Part shown: positions 10,318 to 21,717 of the stretch, one piece after another
Layout: every line of letters starts with the position of its first letter
How positions within the stretch are numbered: the stretch's first letter is position 1
NCBI RefSeq assembly: GCF_029407905.1
Contig: NC_073637.1
Span: forward strand, 52,948,501 to 53,012,500
Source: Bubalus kerabau
Lineage: Eukaryota > Chordata > Mammalia > Artiodactyla > Bovidae
Direction of reading: 5' to 3'
DNA: 64,000 nucleotides
Made by a program: the position numbers and the translations under genes
Notes under the pieces: generated by a model
Database searches by the model: none
The model's input: only the letters and a program-made list of their open reading frames with translations
Told to the model about the DNA's origin: nothing

Positions 10318-11805
10318 CAGGCAAACATTTAAATTTAAAAATGCTTGGATTTTAAAGCATTAAATTTTTGGCATAAATTGAGTGCTAGTAAAGGGAAAAA
10401 TCAATACCTAGAGAACAAGTGAAACAATCTAGCAAAAGCCTATAATATTTAGTGGACTAAAGCAGACATTATTGTGAATAAGAATTTTATAGTCTGAAGA
10501 ATTCATACATATTGAATGACAAAATTTACATAAAGATATGTTTATGAAATAAAAATTTCACAACCCAACCTTCAGATACAATTAGGGTAACTCATTCACC
10601 TATTTATTACAATTTTGACTTTCTGAAAACTTGGTAAAATAAAGTTCATGATTAGATAAAAATATTTTTATTTAATGAAATGAGAAGTCAAAATCTAATG
10701 GGTGATTTTAGGTGGGATAAAATTTGCAACACCAGAAGTGGCACAAAGATGATCCACCATCATTTCCAATATAAATTTATAAATAGCATATATTTAAAAT
10801 ATTATATATTATTTACAAATAAGACATCCATGCAAACCTAGTGTCATAAATAACATTATAAATGCAACACCTACTCTTACGTAAAGAAATATTGAAATAA
10901 AAACAAAATAAAAAATAGACACTGTCCAGATGGAAATATAAATGGAAGAAGAATATTGTAGACAATATCAAAAGCTGTGAGATTTTCAATTAATTGTTAT
11001 CAGCCCAAAATAGCTGGAGTGTAGGAGAGAAGAATTGTGGAAACTGAACACATACAATAGCTGTTTTGTTAATACATGTGAAAACTTGACCTTTTATAAT
11101 ATCCACTCTGTTTTAATCCTGAATCCCCCATTATTCCACTGGCATGAATCTTTCCAAGCCTGGGCATACCTGCCAGCAAACTGTCCTACTCATCCCTTTT
11201 ACACATGAAAGAAAATAATGTAACTGCTTTGCATTAATAACTCTTTTCTCCTGAGACTCTCTGCTGAGAAAGTATAAACCAAGATTATTTTTACCACCTA
11301 GGAGTAAAACAACATCATCACGCCATTAATCATCAGACCTAAGAAAAACCAGATCTGTTTCCTAGGTCTGATGGTCTTCTTCAAATTCTGGTTATGGTAG
11401 CAGTTAAACACCATGATCCATGCTTACTTTTGCTTGTGTGTGAGTTAGAAAATATATTATCCTTTGTGTTTAATGAGGAAAATATTGGCACAGTTGATAA
11501 AAAAACAGATTTTAGGCATTTTAAAATGCACTAATAATTATAATCTGGTTTCTCTTCAAGAGATTGTATAAATATTTCACCTTTTAAAATGTACTAATAT
11601 TTAAATTTGAATATTGCATAACATTCCCTTTTCATAGAATTTTATATATCTGAATTCAAAATATGTTTGAAGTCTCCATTCCTAAGTCTCAATCTGGTAT
11701 CTACATTCATAACAATGTGTGGAAACACTGTTTCCACTCTGCTCAAAGATTTGAATGGAAAACATACAGGCATAGATAAAACATATAGCTAACAATAGGA
11801 ATATA
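10318..11805. other. Unassigned AT-rich DNA with one hairpin
   Basis: No recognised repeat family. An imperfect inverted repeat (arms 11331-11346 and 11358-11373, 15 of 16 pair, 11-nt spacer) is the only structure noticed. Confidence 0.5.
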
Positions 11806-11809
11806 CAGT

Positions 11810-11970
11810 TCTTCACAATTTATAGAGTGCTTGAATATATATTATTTTATGTAATCTTCATAATATTATTTGTGTGAGATTTCATTGTCACCATATCCAT
11901 TTAGAAAGAAATTGAGATCTACAGGCTATTCTTTAAATTATACTGCTAGTAAATTTCAAAACTTACTCTT
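11810..11970 (-). mobile_element. MIR SINE, antisense, old
   Basis: The plus strand shows the reversed MIR pattern: 'atagagtgcttgaatatata', 'taatcttcataatatt', 'tatccatttagaaagaaat', 'actgctagtaa'. High divergence makes the ends uncertain. Confidence 0.5.
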
Positions 11971-12333
11971 AAAATAATCCTATCACTAATCCTTGTTTGT
12001 TTCCCAAAAGTTGTGTTCCAGGTTACAGCCAACATGAATATGAAGCCAATGTCAAGGGTGACATCATTCTGAAAGGTAATTAGAGTATTTCTGAATCATT
12101 AATGTATCATTTAATTTTAATTAAAAGTCATCCCTCTTGTAAATACTTATCAAGGATACCTAAAAAGCATTAGAAAAGAAATTCCAGATAGATCAGATGA
12201 AACTGAACTACGTAACAAGTAGTAGATAAAGCAAATCAACCTTCATTATACTTCTGATGGTTCATCAAAATAATTCCAAATGCACACCTGACTTGTCTGT
12301 TTATCTATCGATCTCTAATTAAGATAGGTAAGT

Positions 12334-14135
12334 AGAGTTCCAAAGAATAGCAAGGAAAGATAAGAAAGCCTTCTTCAGTGAACAATGCAAAGAAATAGAA
12401 GAAAACAACAGAATGGGAAAGACCAGAGATCTCTTCAAGAAAATTAGAGATACCAAGGGAACATTTCATGCAAAGATGGGCTCAATAAAGGACAGAAATG
12501 GTAGGGACCTAACAGAAGCAGAAGATATTAAGAAGAGGTGGCAAGAATACACAGGCGAACTGTATAAAAAAGAGCTTCATGACCCAGATAATCATGATGG
12601 TGTGATCACTCACCTAGAGCCAGACATCTAGAATGTGAAGTCAAGTGGCCCTTAGAAAGCGTCACTACAAACAAAGCTAGTGGAGGTGATGGAATTCCAG
12701 TTGAGCTATTTCAAATCCTGAAAGATGATGCTATGAAAGTGTTTCACTCAATAGGGCAGCAAATTAGAAAAACTCAACAGTGGCCACAGGACTGGAAAAG
12801 GTCAGTTTTCCTTCCAATCCCAAAGAAAGGTAATGCCAAAGAATGCTCAAACTACCACACAATTGCACTCATCTTGCACTCTAGTAAAGTAAAGCTCAAA
12901 ATTCTCCAAGCCAGGCTTCAGCAATATGTGAATCATGAGCTTCCAGATGTTAAAGCTGGTTTTAGAAAAGGCAGAGGAGCCAGAGATCAAATTGCCAACA
13001 TCCGCTGGATCATTGAAAAAGCAAGAGAATTCCAGAAAAACATCTATTTCTGCTTTATTGACTATGCCAAAGCCTTTGACTGTGTGGACCACAATAAACT
13101 GTGGAAAATTCTGAAAGAGATGGGAATACCACACCACCTGACCTGCCTCTTGAGAAACATATATGCAGGTCAGGAAGCAACAGTTAGAACTGGACATGGA
13201 ACAACAGACTGGTTCCAAATAGGAAAAGGAGTATGTCAAGGCTGTATATTGTCACCCCACTTATTTAACTTATACTCAGAGTACATCATGAGAAACGCTG
13301 GGCTGGCAGAAGCACAAGCTGGAATCAAGATTGCCGGGAGAAATATCAATAACCTCAGATATGCAGATGACACCACCCTTATGGCCGTTAAGTGAAGAGG
13401 AACTAAAATGCCTCTTGATGAAAGTGAAAGAGGAGAGTGAAAAAGGTGGCTTAAAGCTCAACATTCAGAAAACTAAGATCATGGCATCTGGTCCCATCAC
13501 TTCATGGGAAATAGATGGGGAAACAGTGGAAACAGTGTCAGACTTTATTTTTTAGGGCTCCAAAATCACTGCAGATGGCGAGTGCAGCCATGAAATTAAA
13601 AGACGCTTACTCCTTGGAGGGAAAGTTATGACCAACCTAGATAGCATATTGAAAAGCAGAGATATTACTTTGCCAACAAAGGTCTGTCTAGTCAAGGCTA
13701 TGGTTTTTCCTATGGTCATGTATGGATGTGAGAGTTGGACTGTGAAGAAAGCTGAGTGCCCAAAATTGATGCTTTTGAAGTGTGGTGTTGGAGAAGACTC
13801 TTGAGAGTCCCTTGGACTGCAAGGAGATCCAACCAGTCCATCCTAAAGGAGATCAGTCCTGGGTGTTCATTGGAAGGACTGATGCTGAAGCTGAAACTCC
13901 AGTACTTTGGCCACCTCATGCAAAGAGTTGACACATTGAAAAAGACCCTGATGCTGGGAGGGTTGGGGGCAGGAGAAGAAGGGGACGACAGAGGATGAGA
14001 TGGGTGGATGGCATCACTGACTCGATGGACATGATTTTGAGTGAACTCCGGGAGTTGGTGATAGAAAAGGAGGCCTGGCGTTCTGTGATTCATGGGGTTG
14101 CAAAGAGTTGGACATGACTGAGCAACTGAACTGAT
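12334..14135 (+). mobile_element. BovB LINE, about 1.8 kb, 5' truncated
   Basis: One of the longer BovB copies. It starts just upstream of the reverse transcriptase domain (EFQRIARKDKKAF region) and continues through the RT core and the C-terminal domain to the ACTGAACTGA tail. Its C-terminal motif is PGCSLEGLMLKLK, shared with the copies at 21.7 and 39.4 kb. No convincing target-site duplication was found. Confidence 0.94.
12343..14110 (+). pseudogene. BovB ORF2 reverse transcriptase, frameshifted
   Basis: RNA-directed DNA polymerase of BovB, which copies element RNA at a nicked target. Visible blocks in order: MGKTRDLFKKIRDTKGTFH, PQDWKRSVFLPIPKKGN, CFIDYAKAFDCVDHNKLW (catalytic Asp), and NLRYADDTTLM (catalytic YADD at 13360-13371). 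Lesions relative to the other copies: one base lost near 12631, shifting the frame and ending the first segment; one base gained near 13390 just after YADD; a TAG at about 13553-13555; one base lost near 13760. The 220-codon segment 12733-13395 holds most of the RT core intact. No start codon belongs to the real ORF2. Confidence 0.88.
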
Positions 14136-15425
14136 GTATAGAAATTTGAAATGTCAGTGTGCCAATAGAAACATAACCATTTACTTTCTCAACATTTGAG
14201 CTATAGTATACTTTCATTAGTAAAATACATTTTTTTAAATTTATTTTTGAAATTGCTTAACAAGATCAAAATGTTTTTACTATAGTTTTTGCTTTGGGTT
14301 TTACTTTGAATTTTTATTCTGAGCATTAAGCTCCTTCTGTCTATGATGAAAACTATCTCCTTATATTTTAACTGATTAGGTCTCTATGATGCTCCAAATC
14401 CCATCAATAAGCAAAATGACTTATTCTCAACACAATTTTTTTCTCTAAACCAGTATGGATTTGAGATATAAAAAGAGATATTTGGGTTTTCTATGGTATC
14501 TGCCTAAAACATTGCCAGTGATTCATGGCATAGCATGATGATTTTCATGTAGCATATATTCAACAAATATTTGCAGAATTATGGTAGGAAGGAGGAAGAA
14601 TAATTTAGTTCCTGGAGGAAAAGTGATATTGAGGAGAGGGATGGCTCTAAAATTTTATAGAGCCCAGCATGGTGATTCACAACCCCAGGTGAATTATCCA
14701 CTGCTCAGATGAAGAAAACAAAACAATGAAAAAACTACCTAATCTGTGGTATCACTTTTCTTCTTCCATTTATAATCAAAAATGAAATAGGGAAGAAAAA
14801 ATCAGAAATAATAATGAGGAAATATTAATTAAACTTTTAAACTTGGTGAAAGTTAAAAGTTTGAAGAAATGAAAGTTTGTACTTTTACAGGACCCAGAGC
14901 ATCCATCTCTAATAACTCTATAATGACAATGTTCTTTGTAAGTGAATCCCTTCTTATGCATGCTGTTTTAGATTGATCACAGAATCCTTTGAAAGGTTGA
15001 CAATTATTCATGCCTGGCTTTAATGAACTTGGATATTAGGATAGAATTTTAGAGATGATTTGGTTCCCTTTTCCATCAGTCTGGGAACTATCAGTGTGGT
15101 CTCAGTTAGATAGAAAAGGGTCAGAGAAAACCTTATCCACTCTGTGTGGCTTTCCTCATTGAGATCATACGGAGGACATGATCACAGAATAGTCCCAGAA
15201 TATATCACATTTTCATGTTGGTTAGCCTTTAGATTGTGTTTCACTACCATGTAGTTGGTTTTTGTGTGTGTATGTGTGCCTGAAAGTGCAGGCATTTAAT
15301 TCAAACAGCCAATATCATAGGTTTCTGTGGTTGATTGTTTCTCATCCTTAATTATTTTAACTAATTCTTTTTTAGCAATTTACTTATTTTTTTCTTACAA
15401 TCTTTTAAAACATTTTTAATGTTTG
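14136..15425. other. Unassigned AT-rich DNA
   Basis: Contains a short GT-rich stretch near 15260. No recognised repeat or coding region. Confidence 0.5.
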
Positions 15426-15429
15426 CCTG

Positions 15430-15640
15430 GTGCATTGCACAGTGAGAGCTGAAATCATCTTAACTCTGCCTTCAGTCTAGTAGGGGATTCAGACAGGTAA
15501 ACGAATGATTGCTCAACATACTGGAGTGGGAGCTTTAAGGCAAACACAAAGCACACATGGCACCAAAACACTCCAGTGTTTGCAGAGAACAGCAGAGGAC
15601 TTTCAGAAAAAAGGTGGGGAGGAAGCTTAAGAATATACAA
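15430..15640 (-). mobile_element. L2-like fragment, antisense
   Basis: The order 'ggtgcattgcacagtgag', 'tcagtctagtaggggattca', 'gacaggtaaacgaatgattg' resembles the reversed L2 3' region (tip, 'cactagactgtaagctcc' block, further upstream). It is old and diverged; limits and assignment are tentative. Confidence 0.45.
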
Positions 15641-16865
15641 AACTGAGAGAAGTTATTTCAGTCAGACAGAATAAGGGTCAGAAAAGCAAAATGGTATGAA
15701 CAAGATTCTGGCAACAAATGTGGTTAGAAATATACTCCCTTAGAAGAATAAGCATAATATAGTTTTTTCTCTAGAATTTTAGAGTGGGAGGAAGATAATA
15801 AAGCCAAAATGTATTAGTCAGTCAGGATCAATAGCAGTTAAATTAGAAGTGGAGAGAAGGAAATATTTGAAAAAAAATGAACTTTGAGATATTGAAAGTG
15901 ACAGTGAAAAGACATTTTCAACCCATAAAAGCACCAAGTGTTAGATATAATTTTTCCTGAGCAACATTATGAAATTATTTTTGGTATTATGAGATGAATA
16001 AAATTTTGAGTTCATATTTTGTGCATGTTGAGTGGGTTGGGTGGGATTATAGCCATAAGGCTGGAGAACCATTTTCATGGTTGGGCTGAAATGAAAAGTT
16101 TTATCAATTTCATTAAGCTCCAAGTCTCATAAGATTTAAAAAAATCCTCTCAAAGAATCTACATCTTACTTTTTAAAATTCCAAGTTCATTCCATAAAAA
16201 AATAGCATTTAATAAAATTATTTTATAGTATTAATATACATCTCTAAATTTGAATGTTTCCAGCTTTTGAAAGATCTGGGATACAGTGGTACATATTTAT
16301 ATCATATCAGCAGGAATAATCATCTAATTAATGCACCAAGGGATATTGAATAATTTTTTCAAACATAATTTTTCAGTACTGAAAGACTAAAAGGAATATA
16401 CTCATCTTGAAGTTTCAGATAAAGAAATAGCTGGCATTCAAGAAAAGGAAGGCATGGCTAAGAGTGCAGAAAAATGCACAGCTTTTCCTAAACTTAAGGC
16501 CTTAGTTCCTTTTGCCTTAATATCACTGCACAGCCCTGCTTCCTCCTACAGCTGCTATCTCTTTACATGGGATGTGAGCTGTGAGGTTGAGATCTAAGCA
16601 ATCTTAGTGGAAGGAGAGATTGTGGAATGAGAGAGACAAGAAAAACAATCAAAAGCATAAGACATTCACCAATATAATGGATGAGTTCTCATATCTACAT
16701 ATCATTCTAATATAAACTTTTTTCCAAATTTCTTCCCAACTTTCAAATGAAATAGGGGAAAATAAGTGTTAACTGGCTTTGATATACTGCCTCAAAAAAT
16801 CTTCCCTTATATGGGTATCACACAATACCTGGAACCAGTAAATTAGAATTTCTGTTATAGAACTA
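15641..16865. other. Unassigned AT-rich DNA
   Basis: No recognised repeat or reading frame. Confidence 0.5.
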
Positions 16866-16867
16866 AA

Positions 16868-16912
16868 ATTCACACACATACACACACACGCACACACACA
16901 CACACACACACA
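16868..16912. repeat. (CA)n microsatellite
   Basis: About 22 dinucleotide units with a few T and G interruptions in the first half and a pure run of about 11 units in the second half. The pure part is likely to vary in length between individuals. Confidence 0.93.
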
Positions 16913-16961
16913 ATGTTGTTAGAATGAAAACAAAGGGAAGGCAAACACTGTAAATTCTCTG

Positions 16962-17097
16962 CAGGTCCAGTTTTTAGGACTCCATGCTTCCATGTAGGGG
17001 GCCCTCTTTCAATACCTAGTCAGGGAATTAAGATCCCCCAAGCCAATCCAAACCAAGCCAAGCTATGTGGCACAGCCCAGTATAAATAAATAAAATA
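16962..17097 (+). mobile_element. CHR-type tRNA-derived SINE (cetartiodactyl)
   Basis: Blocks 'taggactccatgcttccat', 'agtcagggaattaagatccc' and 'gctatgtggcacagcc' followed by an A-rich tail match the CHR family of tRNA-Glu-related SINEs. The 5' end of the tRNA head is missing. It differs from Bov-tA in having no BovB-derived body. Confidence 0.75.
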
Positions 17098-17690
17098 CAG
17101 AAACTGAATTACATGGTAGCCATCATTTCAACTATAAAACCAAAAGATAATAAGCATAAGCACAGTGAAAATATGGATGATTTCAAAATATTTCAAGCAC
17201 TCTAGATCGAATTTTCTAATTAAAAAAAATGCAAACCTCAAACTACAGATGATTTACATTCATTATCACCAATAATCATATAAAACTAAAGTGAGAGAAT
17301 CATGAAAGCCAAGACAACTGCTAAGTGTTCAGCTAATTGCCCATGGTGCTTTCAAAGTGAAATGCATGGGAACAAATGCTCAGAAAGAACAGGAGAGGAA
17401 AATTAGATATGTCCATTGCTTGGAAACATTCAGTGGAAAACAATGCAACCACTGTGAAAGGGCTCACTACTTCTCACCCTTCCTTACTCTCCTTGCCAAC
17501 AGATTACAGCTCTTGGGAAGAGAAATAACACACAATATAGAAAAATGTAGAAGTTGGAACAAAGGATAAAGATGGGAATACTTGATTCCTTTTTTTTATA
17601 TAACCCCTCACACATATTTTATTCATTGATATGCCCTGGAACTGAACTTCCAAAATATATCCTATATCAATTGATTTATCTACTTTTCAT
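17098..17690. other. Unassigned AT-rich DNA
   Basis: No recognised element. A 70-codon frame at 17357-17569 has no motif and is not called. Confidence 0.5.
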
Positions 17691-17694
17691 CTCT

Positions 17695-17855
17695 GCTTCC
17701 ATTTCTTAAATAGCCTTCCAACTAGTTTCCTGCTCCTCAGTTTTATCACCATTTCTTCATTTTCCACCTAATTTCCAAATAATCATTCTGAAATAAAAAA
17801 AAACAGATAGGCCAGCCCTTTCATGAAAACACTCCAAAGACTTTCCATAGTGCTT
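17695..17855 (+). mobile_element. L2-like fragment
   Basis: Blocks 'tagccttccaactagtttcc', 'aataatcattctgaaat', 'ccctttcatgaaaacactcc' follow the order of the L2 region around its conserved 'ctgctgccagagtgatcttt' and 'cactcccctgcttaaaac' stretches. Strongly diverged. Confidence 0.45.
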
Positions 17856-18365
17856 TTTCAATGTATATATGTATGCATAACTTAAATACAGTACAATATA
17901 CTGTCTGATATGCACAGTATATTGGCTTTGCCAAATACATGAAGTTATACATCCACAAACATAATCAGTATGGAAAGAGGGGATTTTATGGAATAAAATA
18001 AATAAGACTAATTGCTCAGCCCCTGCTCAGGCCTCTGAGGACTACTTTAACTAGGGTTCCCGTGCAAACCCTCTAAACAGTAGACACGTATTTCTCATGT
18101 CTCAGTGGACATGTATATGAAAACAGAGGGCCATGTGAAGATATTTGGCATATCATGAGAATCAAATCCCAAGTGAAGATACATTTTAGTATGTCTGAAC
18201 CTTAGAAAGTTCAAAGTGACCATAGTACTGTGAAAAAAAGGGAAGAGCAGTAGAAGATGAGCTTGGAGAGGTGGTGGGTCCAGCTCCTATAGAGAATGAC
18301 AGACATGGTGAAGAGTTTAAATTTTTTTCTAATTGCGATAACATAAATGGTATACATTTAAAATT
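17856..18365. other. Unassigned AT-rich DNA
   Basis: No recognised element or coding region. Confidence 0.5.
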
Positions 18366-18369
18366 TTTA

Positions 18370-18682
18370 AAATTTATGTATTTTGGCTGTGCCGGGTCTT
18401 TGTTGCTACAGGGCTTTTTGTTTAGTTGTGGTGGTGGGGGGGGGGGGCTACACTCTAGTTGTGGTATGTGGAGTAGAGGCACTTGGGTGCACAGGCTTCA
18501 GCAGTTGCAGCACATGGGCTTAACGGTTGTGGCTCCCAGGGTCTAGAGCACAGGCTCAGTAGTTGTGGCACAATGGCTTAGTTGCTCTGTGTCATGAGGG
18601 ATATTTGCAGACCAGGGATGGAACCCATGTCTCTGGCATTGGCAGGTGGATTCTTTACCACTGAGCCACCAGGGAAGCCGTA
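18370..18682 (-). mobile_element. CHR-type tRNA-derived SINE, near full length
   Basis: On the plus strand the reversed element starts with 'ttggctgtgccgggtctttg', continues with repeated 'agttgtgg' units and 'gctccca', and ends with the reversed tRNA head 'ctttaccactgagccaccag' and 'ggaagcc'. A G homopolymer of about 12 at 18438-18449 sits in the body and is likely length-variable. Confidence 0.85.
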
Positions 18683-18944
18683 AATGCTAGTGTTTGATTT
18701 ATTTAAAAATACTATAGTTGGGTGCTGAGTAGAGAATAAATTGAAAAAAAAGAGGAATATAGTCAGATTGTTCAGTCAGAATACTGTCGTGGCTCAGGTC
18801 AGGATCATGGCATTTTGAATAGATATTTGTTAAGAGGATGAAAATGGTTGAATTTGGATATATTTTGGAGACTGAAGAGAATATTTTCAGGATTTGATAG
18901 GATGGTGGAACAGGAAAGAGAAAAAATAGTATGTATGGGTGTTT
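18683..18944. other. Unassigned AT-rich DNA
   Basis: Nothing recognised. Confidence 0.5.
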
Positions 18945-19478
18945 GTTATTGTTGTTCAGTCACTAAGTTATGTCCAACTCTTTGCGACCTCATGGACTGC
19001 AGTACAACAGTCTTCCCTGTCCTTCACTGTCTCCTGGAGCTTCCTCAAACTCATTTCCATTGAATCAATGATACTATCCAACCATTTCATCCTCTGTCGC
19101 CCCCTTCTCCTGCTCCCAAGCATTCCCAACATCAGAGTCTTTTCCAATGAGTCAGCTCTTCACATCAGGTGGCCAAAATATTGGAGCTTCAGCATCAGGA
19201 TCAGTCCTTCCAAAGCATATTCAGGGTTGATTTCCATAGGGGTTGCCCAGCTTGATCTCCTTGCAGTCCAAGGGACTCTCAAGAGTCTTCTCCAACACCA
19301 CAGTTCTAAAGCATTAATTCTTCAGTGTTCAGCTTTCTTTATGGTCCAACTCTCACATTTGTACATGACTACTAGAAAAACCATAGCTTTCACTATACAG
19401 ACTTTTGTCAGCAAAGTCATGTCTTTGCTTTTTAATATGCTGTCTAGGTTGGTCATATCTTTTATTCCAAGGAGCAAT
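18945..19478 (-). mobile_element. BovB 3' fragment, antisense
   Basis: About 530 bp of reversed BovB from its 3' tail (left) to the MTNLDSIL region of ORF2 (right), ending next to a T run of about 14. It is more diverged than the copy 150 bp away and belongs to the older-looking group. No clear duplication. Confidence 0.9.
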
Positions 19479-19584
19479 TGTCTTTTTTTTTTTTTTAAAC
19501 ATATGTTTGTATCAGTTGCCGAAGCAACTATAGAGGGAATGAACCCATTCTTAGAGAGAAATTAAGGTTTGCTTTAGACTTGTT

Positions 19585-20250
19585 GCTTCCCTGGTGGCTC
19601 AGATGGTCAAGCATCTGCCTAAGGTCCGTCTGGTCAAGGCTATGGTTTTTCCTGTGGTCATGTATGGATATGAGAGTTGGACTGTGAAGAAGGCTGAGCA
19701 CCAAAGAATTGATGCTTTTGAATTGTGGTGTTGGAAAAAAACTCTTGAGAGTCCCTTGGACTGCAAGGAGATCCAACCAGTCCATTCTGAAGATCAGCCC
19801 TGGGATTTCTTTGGAGGGAATGATGCTGAAGCTGAAACTCCAGTACTTTGGCCACCTCACGTGAAGAGTTGACTCATTGGAAAAGACTCTGATGCTGGGA
19901 GGGATTGGGGGCAGGAGGAGAAGGGGACGACAGAGGATGAGATGGCTGGATGGTATCAGCAACTCAATGGACGTGAGTCTGAGTGAACTCTGGAAGATGG
20001 TGATGGACAGGGAGCCCTGGCGTGCTGCGATTCATGGGGTTGCCAAGAGTCGGACACAACTGAGCGACTGAACTGAACTGACTGACAATGCGGGAGACCC
20101 GGGTTCAATCCCTGGGTCAGGAAGATCTCCTGGAGAAGGAAATGGCAACCCACTCCAGTACTCTTGCCTGGAAAATCCCATGAACGGAGGAGCCTGGTAG
20201 GCTACAGCCCATGGGGTTGCAAAGAGTTGGACATGACTGAGCGACTTCAC
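19585..20250 (+). mobile_element. Bov-tA SINE split by a BovB insertion
   Basis: The SINE head is 19585-19619 ('gcttccctggtggctcagat') and the rest is 20087-20250 ('caatgcgggagacccgggtt' to 'ctgagcgacttcac'). A perfect 11-bp duplication, ttagacttgtt at 19574-19584 and 20251-20261, encloses the whole composite and proves that the two parts are one insertion. The BovB in the middle therefore came later. Confidence 0.92.
19620..20086 (+). mobile_element. BovB 3' end inserted into a Bov-tA
   Basis: About 465 bp of BovB from the KVHLVKAMVFP region to the ACTGAACTGACTGA tail, of the GMMLK-type sublineage. One added A near 19735 shifts the frame, and GGA is lost near 19790. The reading frame 19594-19872 begins in the SINE head (MAQMVKHLPK) and runs into BovB, so it is a chimera by position, not a gene. 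Confidence 0.92.
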
Positions 20251-20349
20251 TTAGACTTGTTAAATTTAAAATTCATTTGTGACACCTAAGTATTGTACGA
20301 ATAATGATAGGGTTTATTTATATTACTTTAAACATATATTATTTTTCAA

Positions 20350-20470
20350 TTCTCAGCATAAGTAACATTTCTTGTGAAACTTCTTCTTGATGTCTTCAGA
20401 CTTAGGTACATACCTCATCTCTGTCCTCTTAATACTCTGTATTCACCTCTAATATCTCATATAAAAAATG
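20350..20470 (+). mobile_element. L2-like fragment
   Basis: The blocks 'gtgaaacttcttcttgatg' and 'atactctgtattcacctc' recall the L2 stretch around 'gtgaagccttccctgacc' and 'gcaccctgtgcttacc'. Weak and diverged. Confidence 0.35.
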
Positions 20471-21701
20471 TATATATACAGTTCCATCAGCACTAAATGA
20501 ATACCTACCCTAGAATGTATTCAACTAATAGATTTTAAATACATGGTTTTCTCTTTCACTTACTTTTATTTTTGCATATTTCCTACAAAGAAGAGCTTTC
20601 TACAAGTAATAATTTGAAAATATCTATGTATCACACAACCACAGTAGGTTAAAAGGAGCACACACACAGCAGGGAACAGAAGAGAAACATTGAGAGACAG
20701 AGTAGGGTATGAGCAGACAATTTGCCTAAATGGGATTGTCCAAATGCTTGCAAAGCAAATGCTACTTTGCTTTCAATGACTTTATGATATTTTATTAAAT
20801 ATGCCTCACAATCTTTTATATAACAATTTATTCTCATTTTTTGCCTTAAATATGCATTTTTGACAGTTTAAAAGATGATCTTTTATTCTTTTTACCCACA
20901 CATGTCACAAAGATTCATTTTTTTCATGACTCTATTCTTACGGTCACATTAGATATTTTTCACCTTTCTCATATGAGATCTCATAAGATTCAATTTGAAT
21001 TAATCATTGGATAAACAATCTTTATTTACCAATTTTTGTTGAACTTACATAAATGTTGTAGCTAAGATGATCATTTTCTACCAAACATAGCTTTGATCTT
21101 TTCTCTATTATATGACCATAACCAAGATTGAAACTATTTTTTTCTACCCTCAAGATGTATCAATGCAAGCAAATCCTAGAATTTTCTAATACTGATCATT
21201 TCAGCTTCATTTATTTTCTTTTGTAAGCTATTAGTATTTAGGCTTCCATACACAGAATAATGTTTGACTGAGGTTATATCTGTTTATTAAGATACAGAGT
21301 TAAGTCAAGGCAGCATAAATTCTAAAATTTTACCTTAGAATGTAAGATAATTCCATGTTGAAACAAGGCTTATGATTTATTTGATTCTTTACTGACTTAA
21401 CAGAATTATCAAAGAATTAAACAATTCAACACATTTAAAAACAGCTTAGCCACAGAAGAAGTCAAGTAGCTTCAGAAAGAGAAAGTTTGCAGAAGTAAAA
21501 ATCATAGACATCCAAAAAAGCTTCATGAGTTAGTGAATTCAGAAAACAAATACCTCTTAACACTAAGATTTTTAAATGTATGGGCATTCATGACCTCCTT
21601 TATTTATGAAGCAGTAACATTTAACTAAAAATACTTTTAGAACATTTCAGTGAAAGAGGAGTAATAGGGATGATATACAGTCTTACAACCATAATGGGCC
21701 T
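20471..21701. other. Unassigned AT-rich DNA
   Basis: No recognised repeat or coding region. Confidence 0.5.
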
Positions 21702-21717
21702 AAGAAAGGCAATTTAT

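Noticed and set aside
12733..13395. Reverse transcriptase frame as a domesticated host gene or retron-like system
   Set aside because: It is flanked by the rest of a BovB element with frameshifts and stops, and matches the other BovB copies across its whole length.
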